The notes under the pieces: generated by a model
The model's database searches: none
Seen by the model: only the letters and a program-made list of their open reading frames with translations
What the model was told of the DNA's origin: nothing
NCBI RefSeq assembly: GCF_019091085.1
Contig: NZ_JAGXJY010000010.1
Location: 143,776-207,775, forward strand
Direction of reading: 5' to 3'
From: Mesorhizobium sp. GbtcB19
Lineage (GTDB): Bacteria; Pseudomonadota; Alphaproteobacteria; Rhizobiales; Rhizobiaceae
Length of the DNA stretch: 64,000 nucleotides
Shown here: one piece after another, positions 8,498 to 16,563 of the stretch
Layout of the letters: each line of letters starts with the position of its first letter
Position numbering within the stretch: the first letter of the stretch is position 1
Translations under genes and position numbers: made by a program

Positions 8498-9433
8498 ATG
8501 AAGCTTTTCGCGGGCAATTCCAACCGGGTGCTGGCCGAGGCGGTCGCTCGCTATCTCAACATACCGCTGGGGAAGGCCAGCGTCAGGCGCTTCGCCGATC
8601 AGGAAATCTTCGTCGAGATCCAGGAAAATGTGCGCGGCGAGGATGTCTTCATCCTGCAGTCGACCTCTTATCCGACCAACGATCATCTGATGGAACTGCT
8701 GATCATGATGGACGCCTTCATGCGTTCATCGGCGCGGCGCATCACGGCGGTCATCCCCTATTTCGGCTATGCCAGGCAGGACCGCCGCGCGTCGGGCCGC
8801 ACGCCGATCTCGGCCAAGCTCGTCGCCAACATGATCGCCCGCGCCGGCGCCGACCGGGTGCTGACGCTCGACCTCCATGCCGGCCAGATCCAGGGTTTCT
8901 TCGACATCCCGACCGACAATCTGTTCTCGGTGCCGGTGATGGCCCGCGACGTGAAGGCCAAATACAAGCAGCTCGGCAATGTCGTGGTCGTGTCGCCCGA
9001 CATCGGCGGCGTGGTGCGGGCGCGCGCGCTGGCCAAGCGCTTCGACGCGCAGCTCGCCATCGTCGACAAGCGCCGCGAGCGGCCAGGCGAATCGGAAGTC
9101 ATGAACATCATCGGCGCGGTCGCCGGCAAGGACTGCCTTTTGATCGACGACATCGTCGATTCCGGCGGCACGCTGTGCAACGCGGCCGACGCGCTGCTCG
9201 CCAACGGCGCCACCAGCGTCACCGCCTACATCACCCATGGCGTGCTGTCGGGCGGCGCGGTGGCGCGCATTGCCGGCTCGAAGTTGCAGGAGTTGGTGAT
9301 CACCGATTCCATCCAGCCGAGCCAGGCCGTGCTCGACGCGCCGAACATCCGCGTCATCTCGATCGCCGACCTGATGGGCGAAGCGATTTCGCGCACCGCG
9401 ACGGAAGAGTCTGTTTCGAGCCTGTTCGACTAA
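8498..9433 (+). CDS. prs: Ribose-phosphate pyrophosphokinase
   Basis: A 311-residue class I PRPP synthase that makes 5-phosphoribosyl diphosphate from ribose 5-phosphate and ATP for purine, pyrimidine, histidine and tryptophan synthesis. Family motifs: FAGNSNRVLAEAVARYLNI at the start, the RRFADQEIFVEI flag segment, the ATP site YFGYARQDRR, the metal-binding LTLDLHAGQIQGFFDIP, and the PRPP loop LIDDIVDSGGTLCNAAD. ATG 8498 is preceded by AGGAACGGTGC. The gene ends four bases inside the opposing reductase gene. Confidence 0.97.
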   Translation: MKLFAGNSNRVLAEAVARYLNIPLGKASVRRFADQEIFVEIQENVRGEDVFILQSTSYPTNDHLMELLIMMDAFMRSSARRITAVIPYFGYARQDRRASGRTPISAKLVANMIARAGADRVLTLDLHAGQIQGFFDIPTDNLFSVPVMARDVKAKYKQLGNVVVVSPDIGGVVRARALAKRFDAQLAIVDKRRERPGESEVMNIIGAVAGKDCLLIDDIVDSGGTLCNAADALLANGATSVTAYITHGVLSGGAVARIAGSKLQELVITDSIQPSQAVLDAPNIRVISIADLMGEAISRTATEESVSSLFD

Positions 9434-9996
9434 TTGTCACTTCCGGCGGGCGCGTAGCGCAGCAGCGTCACGCCTTGCGTAAAACGCTCAGTGCCGAGCG
9501 GCTTCAAGGCCGGTGACAGGCCAGACTGGAAATAAGGCTTGCCGCCACCCAGCACCACCGGATGCACATAAAGCCGGTATTCGTCGATCAGCCCCGCGCG
9601 CGCCAGATGTCCTGCAAGCTCGGCGCCGGTGACGGAAATCTCGCCCTCCGTTTCCGCCTTGAGCGACCTCGCCACCGCCTCGACATCGCCCTTCTCCAGA
9701 CGGGCGTTCGGCCCGACCTCTCGAAGCGTGGTCGAAAACACGATCTTCGGCGTTTCCCGCCAGGCGCGGGCAAAATCCCGCTCGACCTCTTCGGCGGCGA
9801 TCTCCCGCTCCGGGCTGTCCCAGAAACGCATGGCCTCATACATCCGGCGTCCGCAGAGCGCGATCGCCGTCCGCCGCATCTCGTCGTTGAAATGCTGATG
9901 CAATTCCTCCTCGGGAATAGGCAGGTCGATGTCTCCGCCCGGCCCAGCGATGTAGCCATCCAGCGACGTCAGCATGGCATAGACGATCGTTGCCAC
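9430..9996 (-). CDS. Dihydrofolate reductase-like (RibD C-terminal) protein
   Basis: A 188-residue protein of the RibD C-terminal/DHFR-like superfamily, starting ATIVYAMLTSLDGYIAGPGG after the initiator. ALCGRRMYEAM, EISVTGAELAGHLARAGLID and YVHPVVLGGGKPYF are the usual NADPH-site and core strands. Such stand-alone proteins are NADPH-dependent reductases of unknown substrate, not housekeeping FolA. The start is GTG 9996, chosen because GGAGGAGCCTG precedes it; the frame stays open upstream without a better site. It converges on prs with a four-base overlap. Confidence 0.83.
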   Translation of the reverse strand: MATIVYAMLTSLDGYIAGPGGDIDLPIPEEELHQHFNDEMRRTAIALCGRRMYEAMRFWDSPEREIAAEEVERDFARAWRETPKIVFSTTLREVGPNARLEKGDVEAVARSLKAETEGEISVTGAELAGHLARAGLIDEYRLYVHPVVLGGGKPYFQSGLSPALKPLGTERFTQGVTLLRYAPAGSDN

Positions 9997-10117
9997 CAGG
10001 CTCCTCCGACTTTTGCTTTCACGCAACAGAGCACAACCGATTGCATTTCGCAATCAGTATTCGGAAATGGAATCCCGGAACGAGATCGACGCTTCAACCT
10101 GAGCCACCGGATATGCG

Positions 10118-10981
10118 TCACGCAGCGATCGGACCGCGCCGCGTACCTTCGACCGTCTCACGCGCGCCGCGCATATAGCCGCGCGGCGAGGCGCCGAGCA
10201 TGCGCTTGAACATGGTGATGAAGGCCGGCACGCTGTCATAGCCGAGATCGAGCGCCACCCTGGTAATCGGCTCGCCGTCGGCGAGCCTGGGCAGTGCTGC
10301 GAACAGGCAGGCCTGCTGGCGCCAGGTCGACAGCGACAGCCCGGTCTGGCGATGGAAGGCGCGGGTGAAGGAACGCCGGCTCATGCCGGCGGCGTCCGCC
10401 CATTCGTCGATCGTCGCATGCGGCGAAGGCGCCGCCACAAAGCGCCGGCAAAGCGCCGCGAGCTTCGGATCGGACGGGAAAGGCAGGCCGAGCGGCCGTT
10501 CCGGCAGGCTCGGGATCTCGTGCAGCAGAAGTCCCATGACGAGCGCCGCCCGCCCTTCGAGTTCGCCGCCCTGCGGCAGCTTCTCCGATTCGACGATCAG
10601 GCTGTGCATCAGCTCGGTGATGCCGACGACGCGCAAGCCCTCTGGCAGACCGGCAATGGCCTCCGGCATGACATAGACCGAGCGCATCGAGACGTCGCCC
10701 AGCATCTCGACGGAATGCTCGGTGCCGGCCGGTATCCACATCGCATGGTCGGGCGGCACCATCCAGCGCCCGTGCTTGGTCGTCACCAGCACCACACCCA
10801 CCAGGGCATGCAAAAGCTGGCTGCGGCTGTGGCGGTGCTGCGGCACGTGATAGCCGTCCGGATATTCCGTCGGCAGCGCCACCGCCGGCCCGACGGCCTC
10901 CTCCAGCCATTGCCAGCGGCTTTGATGCAACCGGCCGAGCTCGGCGGCATCGCCTTTGAAGATTTCCCGGCCATGTGGCAT
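10118..10981 (-). CDS. AraC-family transcriptional regulator with cupin sensor domain
   Basis: A protein of about 287 residues. The N-terminal half is an AraC-type cupin (YHVPQHRHSRSQLLHALVGV, WMVPPDHAMWIPAGTEHSV). The C-terminal half is a double helix-turn-helix: TIDEWADAAGMSRRSFTRAF and ITRVALDLGYDSVPAFITMF, ending in the typical ASPRGYM. It binds DNA and responds to a small molecule. I chose ATG 10981 (MPHGREIF); GTG 11020 is the other in-frame possibility and neither has a convincing ribosome-binding site. It is divergent from the MFS pump gene at 11095, which is therefore its likely target. Confidence 0.88.
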   Translation of the reverse strand: MPHGREIFKGDAAELGRLHQSRWQWLEEAVGPAVALPTEYPDGYHVPQHRHSRSQLLHALVGVVLVTTKHGRWMVPPDHAMWIPAGTEHSVEMLGDVSMRSVYVMPEAIAGLPEGLRVVGITELMHSLIVESEKLPQGGELEGRAALVMGLLLHEIPSLPERPLGLPFPSDPKLAALCRRFVAAPSPHATIDEWADAAGMSRRSFTRAFHRQTGLSLSTWRQQACLFAALPRLADGEPITRVALDLGYDSVPAFITMFKRMLGASPRGYMRGARETVEGTRRGPIAA

Positions 10982-11094
10982 CGGATGTGGCCCACTTGCG
11001 AAACTATTGGACCAAACCACGAAAGAAGTCGCTTGGCAACAGGCCTATAAGGCCGCCTGCGGTTCGCCGCGAGAAGACCACGGAGCATTTTACC

Positions 11095-12324
11095 TTGACT
11101 GATACGACCGCCACATCCGTCGCCGCGCCGGCGACGGCAAGCAGCACCTCGGCGCAAGCGACGGTGTTTGCCGTTATCCTTTCGGTGAGCTTCTGCCACG
11201 GTATCAACGACATCATGCAGTCGCTGCTGCCGGCGATCTATCCGCTCCTCAAGGAGAATTACGGTCTCGATTTCTGGCAGATCGGCCTTCTGACCTTCAC
11301 CTTCCAGGTCACGGCCTCGCTGCTGCAACCGGTGATCGGCATGGTCACCGACAAGCGGCCGATGCCCTATTCCTTGCCCTGGGGCATGGCTTCGTCTCTG
11401 GTCGGGTTGATCGTGCTGGCTTATGCCGGCCACTATGTGCTGCTTCTGGTCGGCGCCTCGCTGATCGGCATCGGCTCGGCGATCTTCCATCCGGAATCCT
11501 CGCGGATCGCCCGCTTCGCCTCGGGCGGCCGCTTCGGCCTCGCGCAGTCGCTGTTCCAGGTCGGCGGCAATTTCGGCCAGTCGATGGGACCGCTGCTCGC
11601 CGCCTTCATCGTCGTGCCCTTCGGTCAGACCAGCATCTCCTGGTTCGCCGTCGGCTCGCTCATCGGCATCTTCGTGCTGTGGCAGGTCGGCGGCTGGTAC
11701 AGCCGCATGCGCGCCTCGCAGGCCACCCGCAAGCAGGTTGCCCATGTGTCGCCCTTCCCGCGCAAAAAGGTGATGGGCGCGCTCGCCGTCCTGACGCTGC
11801 TGGTGCTGACCAAGAACGCCTATATCGCCTCGCTCTCCAGCTACTACACCTTCTATTCGATCCATAAGTTCGGCGTCTCGGTGCAGACCAGCCAGGTGAT
11901 GCTCTTCCTGTTTCTCGGCGCATCGGCGCTCGGCATCCTGCTCGGCGGCCCATTCGGCGACCGTTACGGACAGAAGGCGATGATCTGGTTCTCGATCGTC
12001 GGCGTGCTGCCCTTCACGCTGGCGCTGCCTTACGCCAATCTGGAATGGACGATGGTGCTGACCGTTCTGATCGGCCTGATCCTGTCGTCGGCCTTCTCCA
12101 ATATCGTGGTGTTCGCGCAGGAACTGGTGCCGGGCCGCGTCGGCACGATCGCCGGCATCTTCTTCGGCTTCGCCTTCGGCATGGGCGGCATCGCGGCTGC
12201 CGTGCTCGGCGTCATCGCCGACATGAAGGGCATCGATTTCGTCTTCCAGGTCTGTTCCTACCTGCCCTTCCTCGGCCTGCTGACGGTATTTTTGCCGAAC
12301 ATGAAGGAAGCCAGGAAGGCTTGA
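11095..12324 (+). CDS. MFS efflux transporter, fosmidomycin-resistance (Fsr) type
   Basis: A 409-residue major facilitator with about 12 hydrophobic segments. The Fsr-type signature is visible: SVSFCHGINDIMQSLLPAIY, LLKENYGLDFWQIGLLTF, FHPESSRIARFASGGRFGLA and QVGGNFGQSMGPLLAA. Family members export drugs such as fosmidomycin; the substrate here is not known. Start TTG 11095 follows GGAG by about 11 bases and gives a short cytoplasmic N-terminus; an in-frame GTG at 10975 would add 40 residues and run into the AraC gene. The divergent AraC regulator probably controls it. A strong terminator follows at 12352-12382. Confidence 0.87.
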   Translation: MTDTTATSVAAPATASSTSAQATVFAVILSVSFCHGINDIMQSLLPAIYPLLKENYGLDFWQIGLLTFTFQVTASLLQPVIGMVTDKRPMPYSLPWGMASSLVGLIVLAYAGHYVLLLVGASLIGIGSAIFHPESSRIARFASGGRFGLAQSLFQVGGNFGQSMGPLLAAFIVVPFGQTSISWFAVGSLIGIFVLWQVGGWYSRMRASQATRKQVAHVSPFPRKKVMGALAVLTLLVLTKNAYIASLSSYYTFYSIHKFGVSVQTSQVMLFLFLGASALGILLGGPFGDRYGQKAMIWFSIVGVLPFTLALPYANLEWTMVLTVLIGLILSSAFSNIVVFAQELVPGRVGTIAGIFFGFAFGMGGIAAAVLGVIADMKGIDFVFQVCSYLPFLGLLTVFLPNMKEARKA

Positions 12325-12351
12325 GCGCTCGGCCGTCGGTTTCAAACAGTC

Positions 12352-12382
12352 AAAGCACCCGCCGTCAGGCGGGTGCTTTTTT
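12352..12382 (+). terminator. Rho-independent terminator
   Basis: A perfect 12-bp stem (AAAGCACCCGCC / GGCGGGTGCTTT) with a GTCA loop is followed by a T-run, 27 bases after the MFS stop. It can also serve the convergent hydrolase gene because the left arm begins with A residues. Confidence 0.9.
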
Positions 12383-12401
12383 CATTTGGCGGCAAGAACA
12401 C

Positions 12402-13259
12402 TTAAGCCTTGAAGAAGGCGAGCAGATCGGCGTTGATGACGTCCGCCTGGGTTGTCGCCATGCCGTGCGGAAAGCCCTTGTAGATCCTGAGCTCGCCCTT
12501 CTTGAGCAGCTTGATCGACAGCAGCGCCGAGTCGGCGATCGGCACGATCTGGTCGTCGTCGCCATGCATGACCAGCACCGGCACGTCGATTGCCTTGAGG
12601 TCCTCGGTGAAGTCGGTTTCCGAGAAGGCCTTGATGCAATCGTAATGCGCCTTGGTGCCGCCCATCATGCCCTGGCGCCACCAATTGTCGATGACGCCCT
12701 GCGAGACCACCGCGCCCGGACGGTTGAAGCCATAGAATGGGCCAGCCGGAACGTCGCGGAAGAACTGGGCGCGATTGGCCGCCTGGGCGGCACGAAAACC
12801 GTCGAACACCTCGATCGGCAGGCCGCCCGGATTGGCTTCCGTCTTCAGCATGATCGGCGGCACCGCGCCGATCAGCACCGCCTTGGCGACGCGACCGCCC
12901 GACCCGTATTGCGCGACGTAGCGCGCCACCTCGCCGCCGCCGGTCGAATGGCCGACATGGATGGCATCCTTCAAGTCGAGATGCTGGACAAGCGCCGCGA
13001 CATCGGCGGCATAGGTGTCCATCTCATTGCCGGTATCCGTCTGGCTCGAACGGCCATGGCCACGCCGGTCGTGCGCAATGACGCGGTAACCTTGCGCCAG
13101 GAAGAACAGCATCTGGGCATCCCAGTCGTCGCTGCTCAGTGGCCAGCCGTGATGGAAGACGATCGGCTGGCCGGTGCCCCAGTCCTTGTAGAAGATCTGC
13201 GTTCCGTCCTTGGTGGTGATCGTGCCGCTGCCCGAGCCCGGCTTGGTCTGCGAGGTCAT
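12402..13259 (-). CDS. Alpha/beta hydrolase, non-heme chloroperoxidase-like
   Basis: A 285-residue alpha/beta hydrolase of the chloroperoxidase/esterase group. Visible are the oxyanion-hole HHGWPLSSDDWDAQM, AHDRRGHGRSSQTDTGNEMD, the nucleophile elbow VGHSTGGGEVARYVA (catalytic Ser), the late Asp in VLVMHGDDDQIVP and the His in YKGFPHGMATT. Enzymes of this type hydrolyse esters and, with peracids, support perhydrolysis; the natural substrate is unknown. It is divergent from an OhrR-like MarR regulator, and the gap between them holds two identical palindromes, so expression is probably induced by organic peroxide, hypochlorite or a similar signal. Confidence 0.9.
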   Translation of the reverse strand: MTSQTKPGSGSGTITTKDGTQIFYKDWGTGQPIVFHHGWPLSSDDWDAQMLFFLAQGYRVIAHDRRGHGRSSQTDTGNEMDTYAADVAALVQHLDLKDAIHVGHSTGGGEVARYVAQYGSGGRVAKAVLIGAVPPIMLKTEANPGGLPIEVFDGFRAAQAANRAQFFRDVPAGPFYGFNRPGAVVSQGVIDNWWRQGMMGGTKAHYDCIKAFSETDFTEDLKAIDVPVLVMHGDDDQIVPIADSALLSIKLLKKGELRIYKGFPHGMATTQADVINADLLAFFKA

Positions 13260-13293
13260 CTCAATCTCCTTCTGTTGATGCCGCGATAAACAA

Positions 13294-13303
13294 TATCGCG
13301 ATA
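13294..13303. promoter_or_regulatory. Palindromic operator candidate, site 1
   Basis: TATCGCGATA, a perfect 10-bp palindrome 34 bases upstream of the hydrolase start. The same ten bases recur at 13349-13358, 55 bases centre to centre. Position in a divergent gap next to a MarR gene suggests that regulator as the binding protein; this is inference. Confidence 0.65.
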
Positions 13304-13348
13304 ACTATCTTCGTAACGGAGATCGGAACCCGTGTCCATGAAAATATG

Positions 13349-13358
13349 TATCGCGATA
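13349..13358. promoter_or_regulatory. Palindromic operator candidate, site 2
   Basis: The second perfect TATCGCGATA, 50 bases upstream of the chosen GTG start of the MarR gene. Two sites in a gap of about 150 bases fit autoregulation of the MarR gene together with control of the hydrolase. Confidence 0.65.
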
Positions 13359-13408
13359 TCATTTTTCGTGGTACACAATAAATGCTCAGTCGGCAAAAGG
13401 AATGCGCC

Positions 13409-13852
13409 GTGCCTCTCCCATTGGACAATCAGCTCTGCTTCACGCTCTACGCCACCTCGATGGCGATCAACCGCACCTACAAGCCCATGCTGGACGAGAT
13501 GGGGATCACCTATCCGCAATATCTGGTGCTCAACGCGCTGGGAGAGGCGGACGGCATGTCGGTGGGCAGCATCGCGCATCGGCTGGCCCTGGAATCGAGC
13601 ACCATCACGCCGCTGGTGAAGCGAATGGAGCAGGCAGGCCTGGTCACCCGCCAGCGCAGCCAGACCGACGAGCGCCAGGTGCAGGTCGACCTGACCGCCA
13701 GCGGACGAGCCCTGCTCGTCCAATGCAATTGCCTGAACGAAACACTGATCGAGCGCTCAGGCATGAAGCTGGCCGAACTCGATGCCCTGAACCGGCAAAT
13801 CCAGAAATTGCGCGATGCGCTGGGCGGCAATCAGGCGGTCGACGCCGCCTGA
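13409..13852 (+). CDS. MarR-family regulator, OhrR-like
   Basis: A 147-residue winged-helix regulator. Its beginning, LPLDNQLCFTLYATSMAINR, matches the OhrR group, where the cysteine in the L-C-F-x-L-Y motif (Cys10 here) senses organic peroxides. PMLDEMGITYPQYLVLNAL and the recognition-helix and wing segment LALESSTITPLVKRMEQAGL with TRQRSQTDERQ fit MarR proteins. I chose GTG 13409, preceded by AAAGGAATGCGCC, over ATG 13382. Further cysteines (CNC near the C-terminus) could form the resolving disulphide. It is divergent from the hydrolase and probably represses both genes through the TATCGCGATA sites. Confidence 0.87.
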   Translation: MPLPLDNQLCFTLYATSMAINRTYKPMLDEMGITYPQYLVLNALGEADGMSVGSIAHRLALESSTITPLVKRMEQAGLVTRQRSQTDERQVQVDLTASGRALLVQCNCLNETLIERSGMKLAELDALNRQIQKLRDALGGNQAVDAA

Positions 13853-13868
13853 TGTGTATCAACACACC

Positions 13869-14630
13869 TCAGTGCAGGCCGAATTCGCGCAACAACTCCT
13901 CGCGATGGCGCACGAAGCGGCTTTCGCTGCGGTCGCGCGGCCGCGGCAGGTCGACATCGATCAGTCTTGCCGCGCCGCCTTTCTCCTTGGGCAGGATCAG
14001 CACCCGGTCGGCGAGATAGATCGCCTCTTCCAGGTCGTGAGTGACCATGACCATAGTGACGTTCTCCTCGCTCCAGATCCGCGCCAGTTCCTCCTGCATG
14101 GAGATCTTGGTCATGGCGTCGAGCGCCCCGAGCGGCTCGTCGAGCAGCAGGATTTCGGGCTGCACCGTCAGCGCCCGCGCGATGCCGACGCGTTGCGCCA
14201 TGCCGCCCGAAAGCTGCCTGGGATAGGCATCTGTGAACTCGGCGAGGCCGACCAGGGCAATGTAGAAGCGAGCCCGCTCCTCGGCTTGCCGCTTCGTCAC
14301 GCCGCGCACTTCGAGGCCGAAGGCGACGTTGCCGAGCACGGTGAGCCAGGGCAGCAGCCTCGGCTCCTGGAAGATCACCGCACGCTCCTCGCCGACGCCC
14401 TCGACACCCCTGCCGTCGATGGCAACGCCGCCGCCGTCGGCCCGTTCCAGTCCGGCGAGGATGCGCAGCAGCGTCGTCTTGCCCGAGCCGCTGGCGCCGA
14501 CGATGACCAGGCACTCGCCGGAGCGGATGTCGAGATTGAGCGAGCGCAGCACCGGGAGCTTACGCCCGCCGAGGCTGAAGGATTTCGATAGGTCGCATAT
14601 CGTGACCTCGCCGCCGCTTGGCCTTGCCAT
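13869..14630 (-). CDS. ABC transporter ATPase, SsuB/TauB type
   Basis: A 253-residue nucleotide-binding subunit for organosulfur uptake. It has Walker A GASGSGKTTLL, Q-loop VIFQEPRLLPWLTV, signature LSGGMAQRVGIARAL, Walker B EILLLDEPLGALD and the H-loop MVTHDLEEAIYLADRV. The RLLPWLTVLGN segment is typical of the nitrate/sulfonate/taurine subfamily. ATG 14630 follows GAGAGG; a TTG at 14651 overlapping the preceding stop is the alternative. It is the last gene of a five-gene operon and energises the permease at 15690-16538. Confidence 0.92.
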   Translation of the reverse strand: MARPSGGEVTICDLSKSFSLGGRKLPVLRSLNLDIRSGECLVIVGASGSGKTTLLRILAGLERADGGGVAIDGRGVEGVGEERAVIFQEPRLLPWLTVLGNVAFGLEVRGVTKRQAEERARFYIALVGLAEFTDAYPRQLSGGMAQRVGIARALTVQPEILLLDEPLGALDAMTKISMQEELARIWSEENVTMVMVTHDLEEAIYLADRVLILPKEKGGAARLIDVDLPRPRDRSESRFVRHREELLREFGLH

Positions 14631-14647
14631 GGCTTGCGCCTCTCTGC

Positions 14648-15646
14648 TCAATTGGTTTTGGTTGCGCCTGGGCGGTAGAGGATGTCGGCGGCCTTGAGCT
14701 TGCCCTTCGGCAGGCGCCCGTCGCGTTCGAGAATGCTCACCCAGAAGTCGACGTCGCGGTCGGTGACCGCCGCCTTTTCGCGCAGGCCGAAGCCGGTCCA
14801 GTAGCGCGCCAGCTCGCCATTTTCGCCGCGCCTGTTGAGGATATCGGCGAACAGCTTGCGCGTCTCGTCAGGATTCTGCCGCGACCAGTCGGACGCGCGC
14901 GCAGATTGCTCGACGAAGTTGCGGGCGGCGTCAGGATTGGCGGCGATGAAATCGCGCCTGAGCACCACGAAACCGCCGGCGATCTCGCCGAGCACGTCGG
15001 TGTCGTTGAAGACGCCGCGCACGCCGCCATTGGCGACCAGTTGGCCGGCGAAGGTCGCCTGCCAGTAGCCCAGCCCGGCGATGTCGACCTGTTTCGAGCG
15101 CAAGGTCTGTTCGAGCTGCGGTCCCGGCACCACCACCAGCTTGGCGGCGTCCGGCGGCAGGCCGACGCCGTGCAGTGCCTCGCGCACCGTATAGTCGAGG
15201 TGGGCGCCGAGCGTGTTGACCGAGATCGTCTTGCCGGCAATGTCGGCGATCGATTTGATCGGACTGTCTTCGAGCACATAAAAGACGCTCTTGACGTCCT
15301 TATTGATGCCGTTGCTGGGGTAAGCCGCGACGAAGTCGTTGCCGCCAGCGATCGAGTTGATCACCGCCGGCGTGGCGGCCGAGCCCAGATCGACGCTGCC
15401 CGAGGCCAGTGCGAACAGGGACTCCGGACCGCCGCCGACATAGCCGATATTCTCGAGTTCGATGCCAAGGCCTTTGAAGTAACCGAGTTCTTCAGCAAGC
15501 TCGTGCGGGGAGATGCCGCCCCGGCTGGCGAGATAACGGATCTTGACGGAAGCGGCTTGCGAGCGCGCGATCGATGGCAGGCCGGCGGCGATAATGCCGG
15601 CGGCAAGCGGAGCGCGCAGAAGAAGCGAACGGCGTGTGATGCTCAT
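14648..15646 (-). CDS. ABC transporter substrate-binding protein, SsuA-like
   Basis: A 332-residue periplasmic binding protein of the aliphatic sulfonate group. The N-terminus MSITRRSLLLRAPLAAGIIA is a Tat-like twin-arginine signal peptide ending near Ala-Arg-Ser. The mature part has KIRYLASRGGISPHELAEEL, FALASGSVDLGSAATPAVIN, GKTISVNTLGAHLDYTVREA and RSKQVDIAGLGYWQATFAGQ, the pattern of SsuA/TauA proteins that bind sulfonates or related anions. It is encoded between the permease and ATPase genes. The exact ligand cannot be read. Confidence 0.9.
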   Translation of the reverse strand: MSITRRSLLLRAPLAAGIIAAGLPSIARSQAASVKIRYLASRGGISPHELAEELGYFKGLGIELENIGYVGGGPESLFALASGSVDLGSAATPAVINSIAGGNDFVAAYPSNGINKDVKSVFYVLEDSPIKSIADIAGKTISVNTLGAHLDYTVREALHGVGLPPDAAKLVVVPGPQLEQTLRSKQVDIAGLGYWQATFAGQLVANGGVRGVFNDTDVLGEIAGGFVVLRRDFIAANPDAARNFVEQSARASDWSRQNPDETRKLFADILNRRGENGELARYWTGFGLREKAAVTDRDVDFWVSILERDGRLPKGKLKAADILYRPGATKTN

Positions 15647-15689
15647 GATCAGGCCTTTCCTTTTTGAACGACGATGATGGGATGTCCGC

Positions 15690-16538
15690 TCAAGCGGCGG
15701 GATTGCTCCAGCGGCAGAGCCGCCGCTGCAGGAGGAGCAGCGCCTGGTTGGCGATCAGGCCGAGCGCGGCAAGGATGACGATCGCCGCGAACATCAGCGG
15801 GATCTGGAAATTGTACTGCGCATTCATCACCTGGAAGCCGATGCCCTTGTTGGCGCCGATCATTTCCGAGGCGATCAAGAGCAGCAGCGCGGTGGTGGCC
15901 CCTAACCTTAGCCCCACGAAAATCGACGGCACCGCGCCCGGCAGCACGACGCGGCGGAAAATGGTGAGCTGACCGGCGCCGTAGACGCGCGCCATTTCGA
16001 GCAGTTTCGGGTCGACTTCCTTCACGCCGCTGATCGTGTTGAGCAGCAGCGGGAACAGCGTCGCCCAGAAGATGACGAACACTTTCGAGGCCTCGCCCAG
16101 CCCAAGCAGCAGGATGAAAACCGGGTAGAGCGCCAATGCCGAGGTCTGGCGGAACAGCTGCAGGATCGGGTCGAGCGCGGCTTCCACGGCGCGCGCCTGG
16201 CCCATGACCAGACCGAGCGGGATGGCGACGATGACGGCCGCGGCGAAGGCCAGGCCGGCGCGCTGCAGGCTGATGGCGATGTCGCCGAGCAGGGTGCCGC
16301 CGGCAAGACCTTTCCACAGCGCCGAGACGATCGCGTCGATCGGCGGCAGCACCGCCGCGTTGACCCAACCGCTGCTCGCCGCCACCTGCCAGAGCGCCAG
16401 GAAGCCGAGCAGCACGCCATAGCGCGACAGGATCCGCGCGGACGTCCGGTGCAGCAGACGCAGCGCCTCCGTGGTGAAACTGTTGCCGCCTTCATGCCGG
16501 GCGATGCCGGCCGTCCTTTCGATGTGCTGCAAGGTCAT
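15690..16538 (-). CDS. ABC transporter permease, SsuC-like
   Basis: A 282-residue integral membrane protein with about six hydrophobic segments. LGDIAISLQRAGLAFAAAVI, the EAA-like loop LLEMARVYGAGQLTIFRRVV with LPGAVPSIFVGLRLGATTAL, and EMIGANKGIGFQVMNAQYNF are the family pattern of sulfonate/taurine/nitrate permeases. It forms the pore with the ATPase at 13869-14630. An N-terminal cytoplasmic stretch of about 30 residues precedes the first membrane segment. It lies 25 bases after the monooxygenase gene in the same operon. Confidence 0.92.
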   Translation of the reverse strand: MTLQHIERTAGIARHEGGNSFTTEALRLLHRTSARILSRYGVLLGFLALWQVAASSGWVNAAVLPPIDAIVSALWKGLAGGTLLGDIAISLQRAGLAFAAAVIVAIPLGLVMGQARAVEAALDPILQLFRQTSALALYPVFILLLGLGEASKVFVIFWATLFPLLLNTISGVKEVDPKLLEMARVYGAGQLTIFRRVVLPGAVPSIFVGLRLGATTALLLLIASEMIGANKGIGFQVMNAQYNFQIPLMFAAIVILAALGLIANQALLLLQRRLCRWSNPAA

Positions 16539-16563
16539 TGTCTTGCCTCTCGGTTCGAAAAAA

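Noticed and set aside
10783..12345. A 520-codon minus-strand frame across the Fsr transporter
   Set aside because: It is antisense to a well-defined MFS gene and rich in Gln, His, Asp and Arg; a composition artefact.
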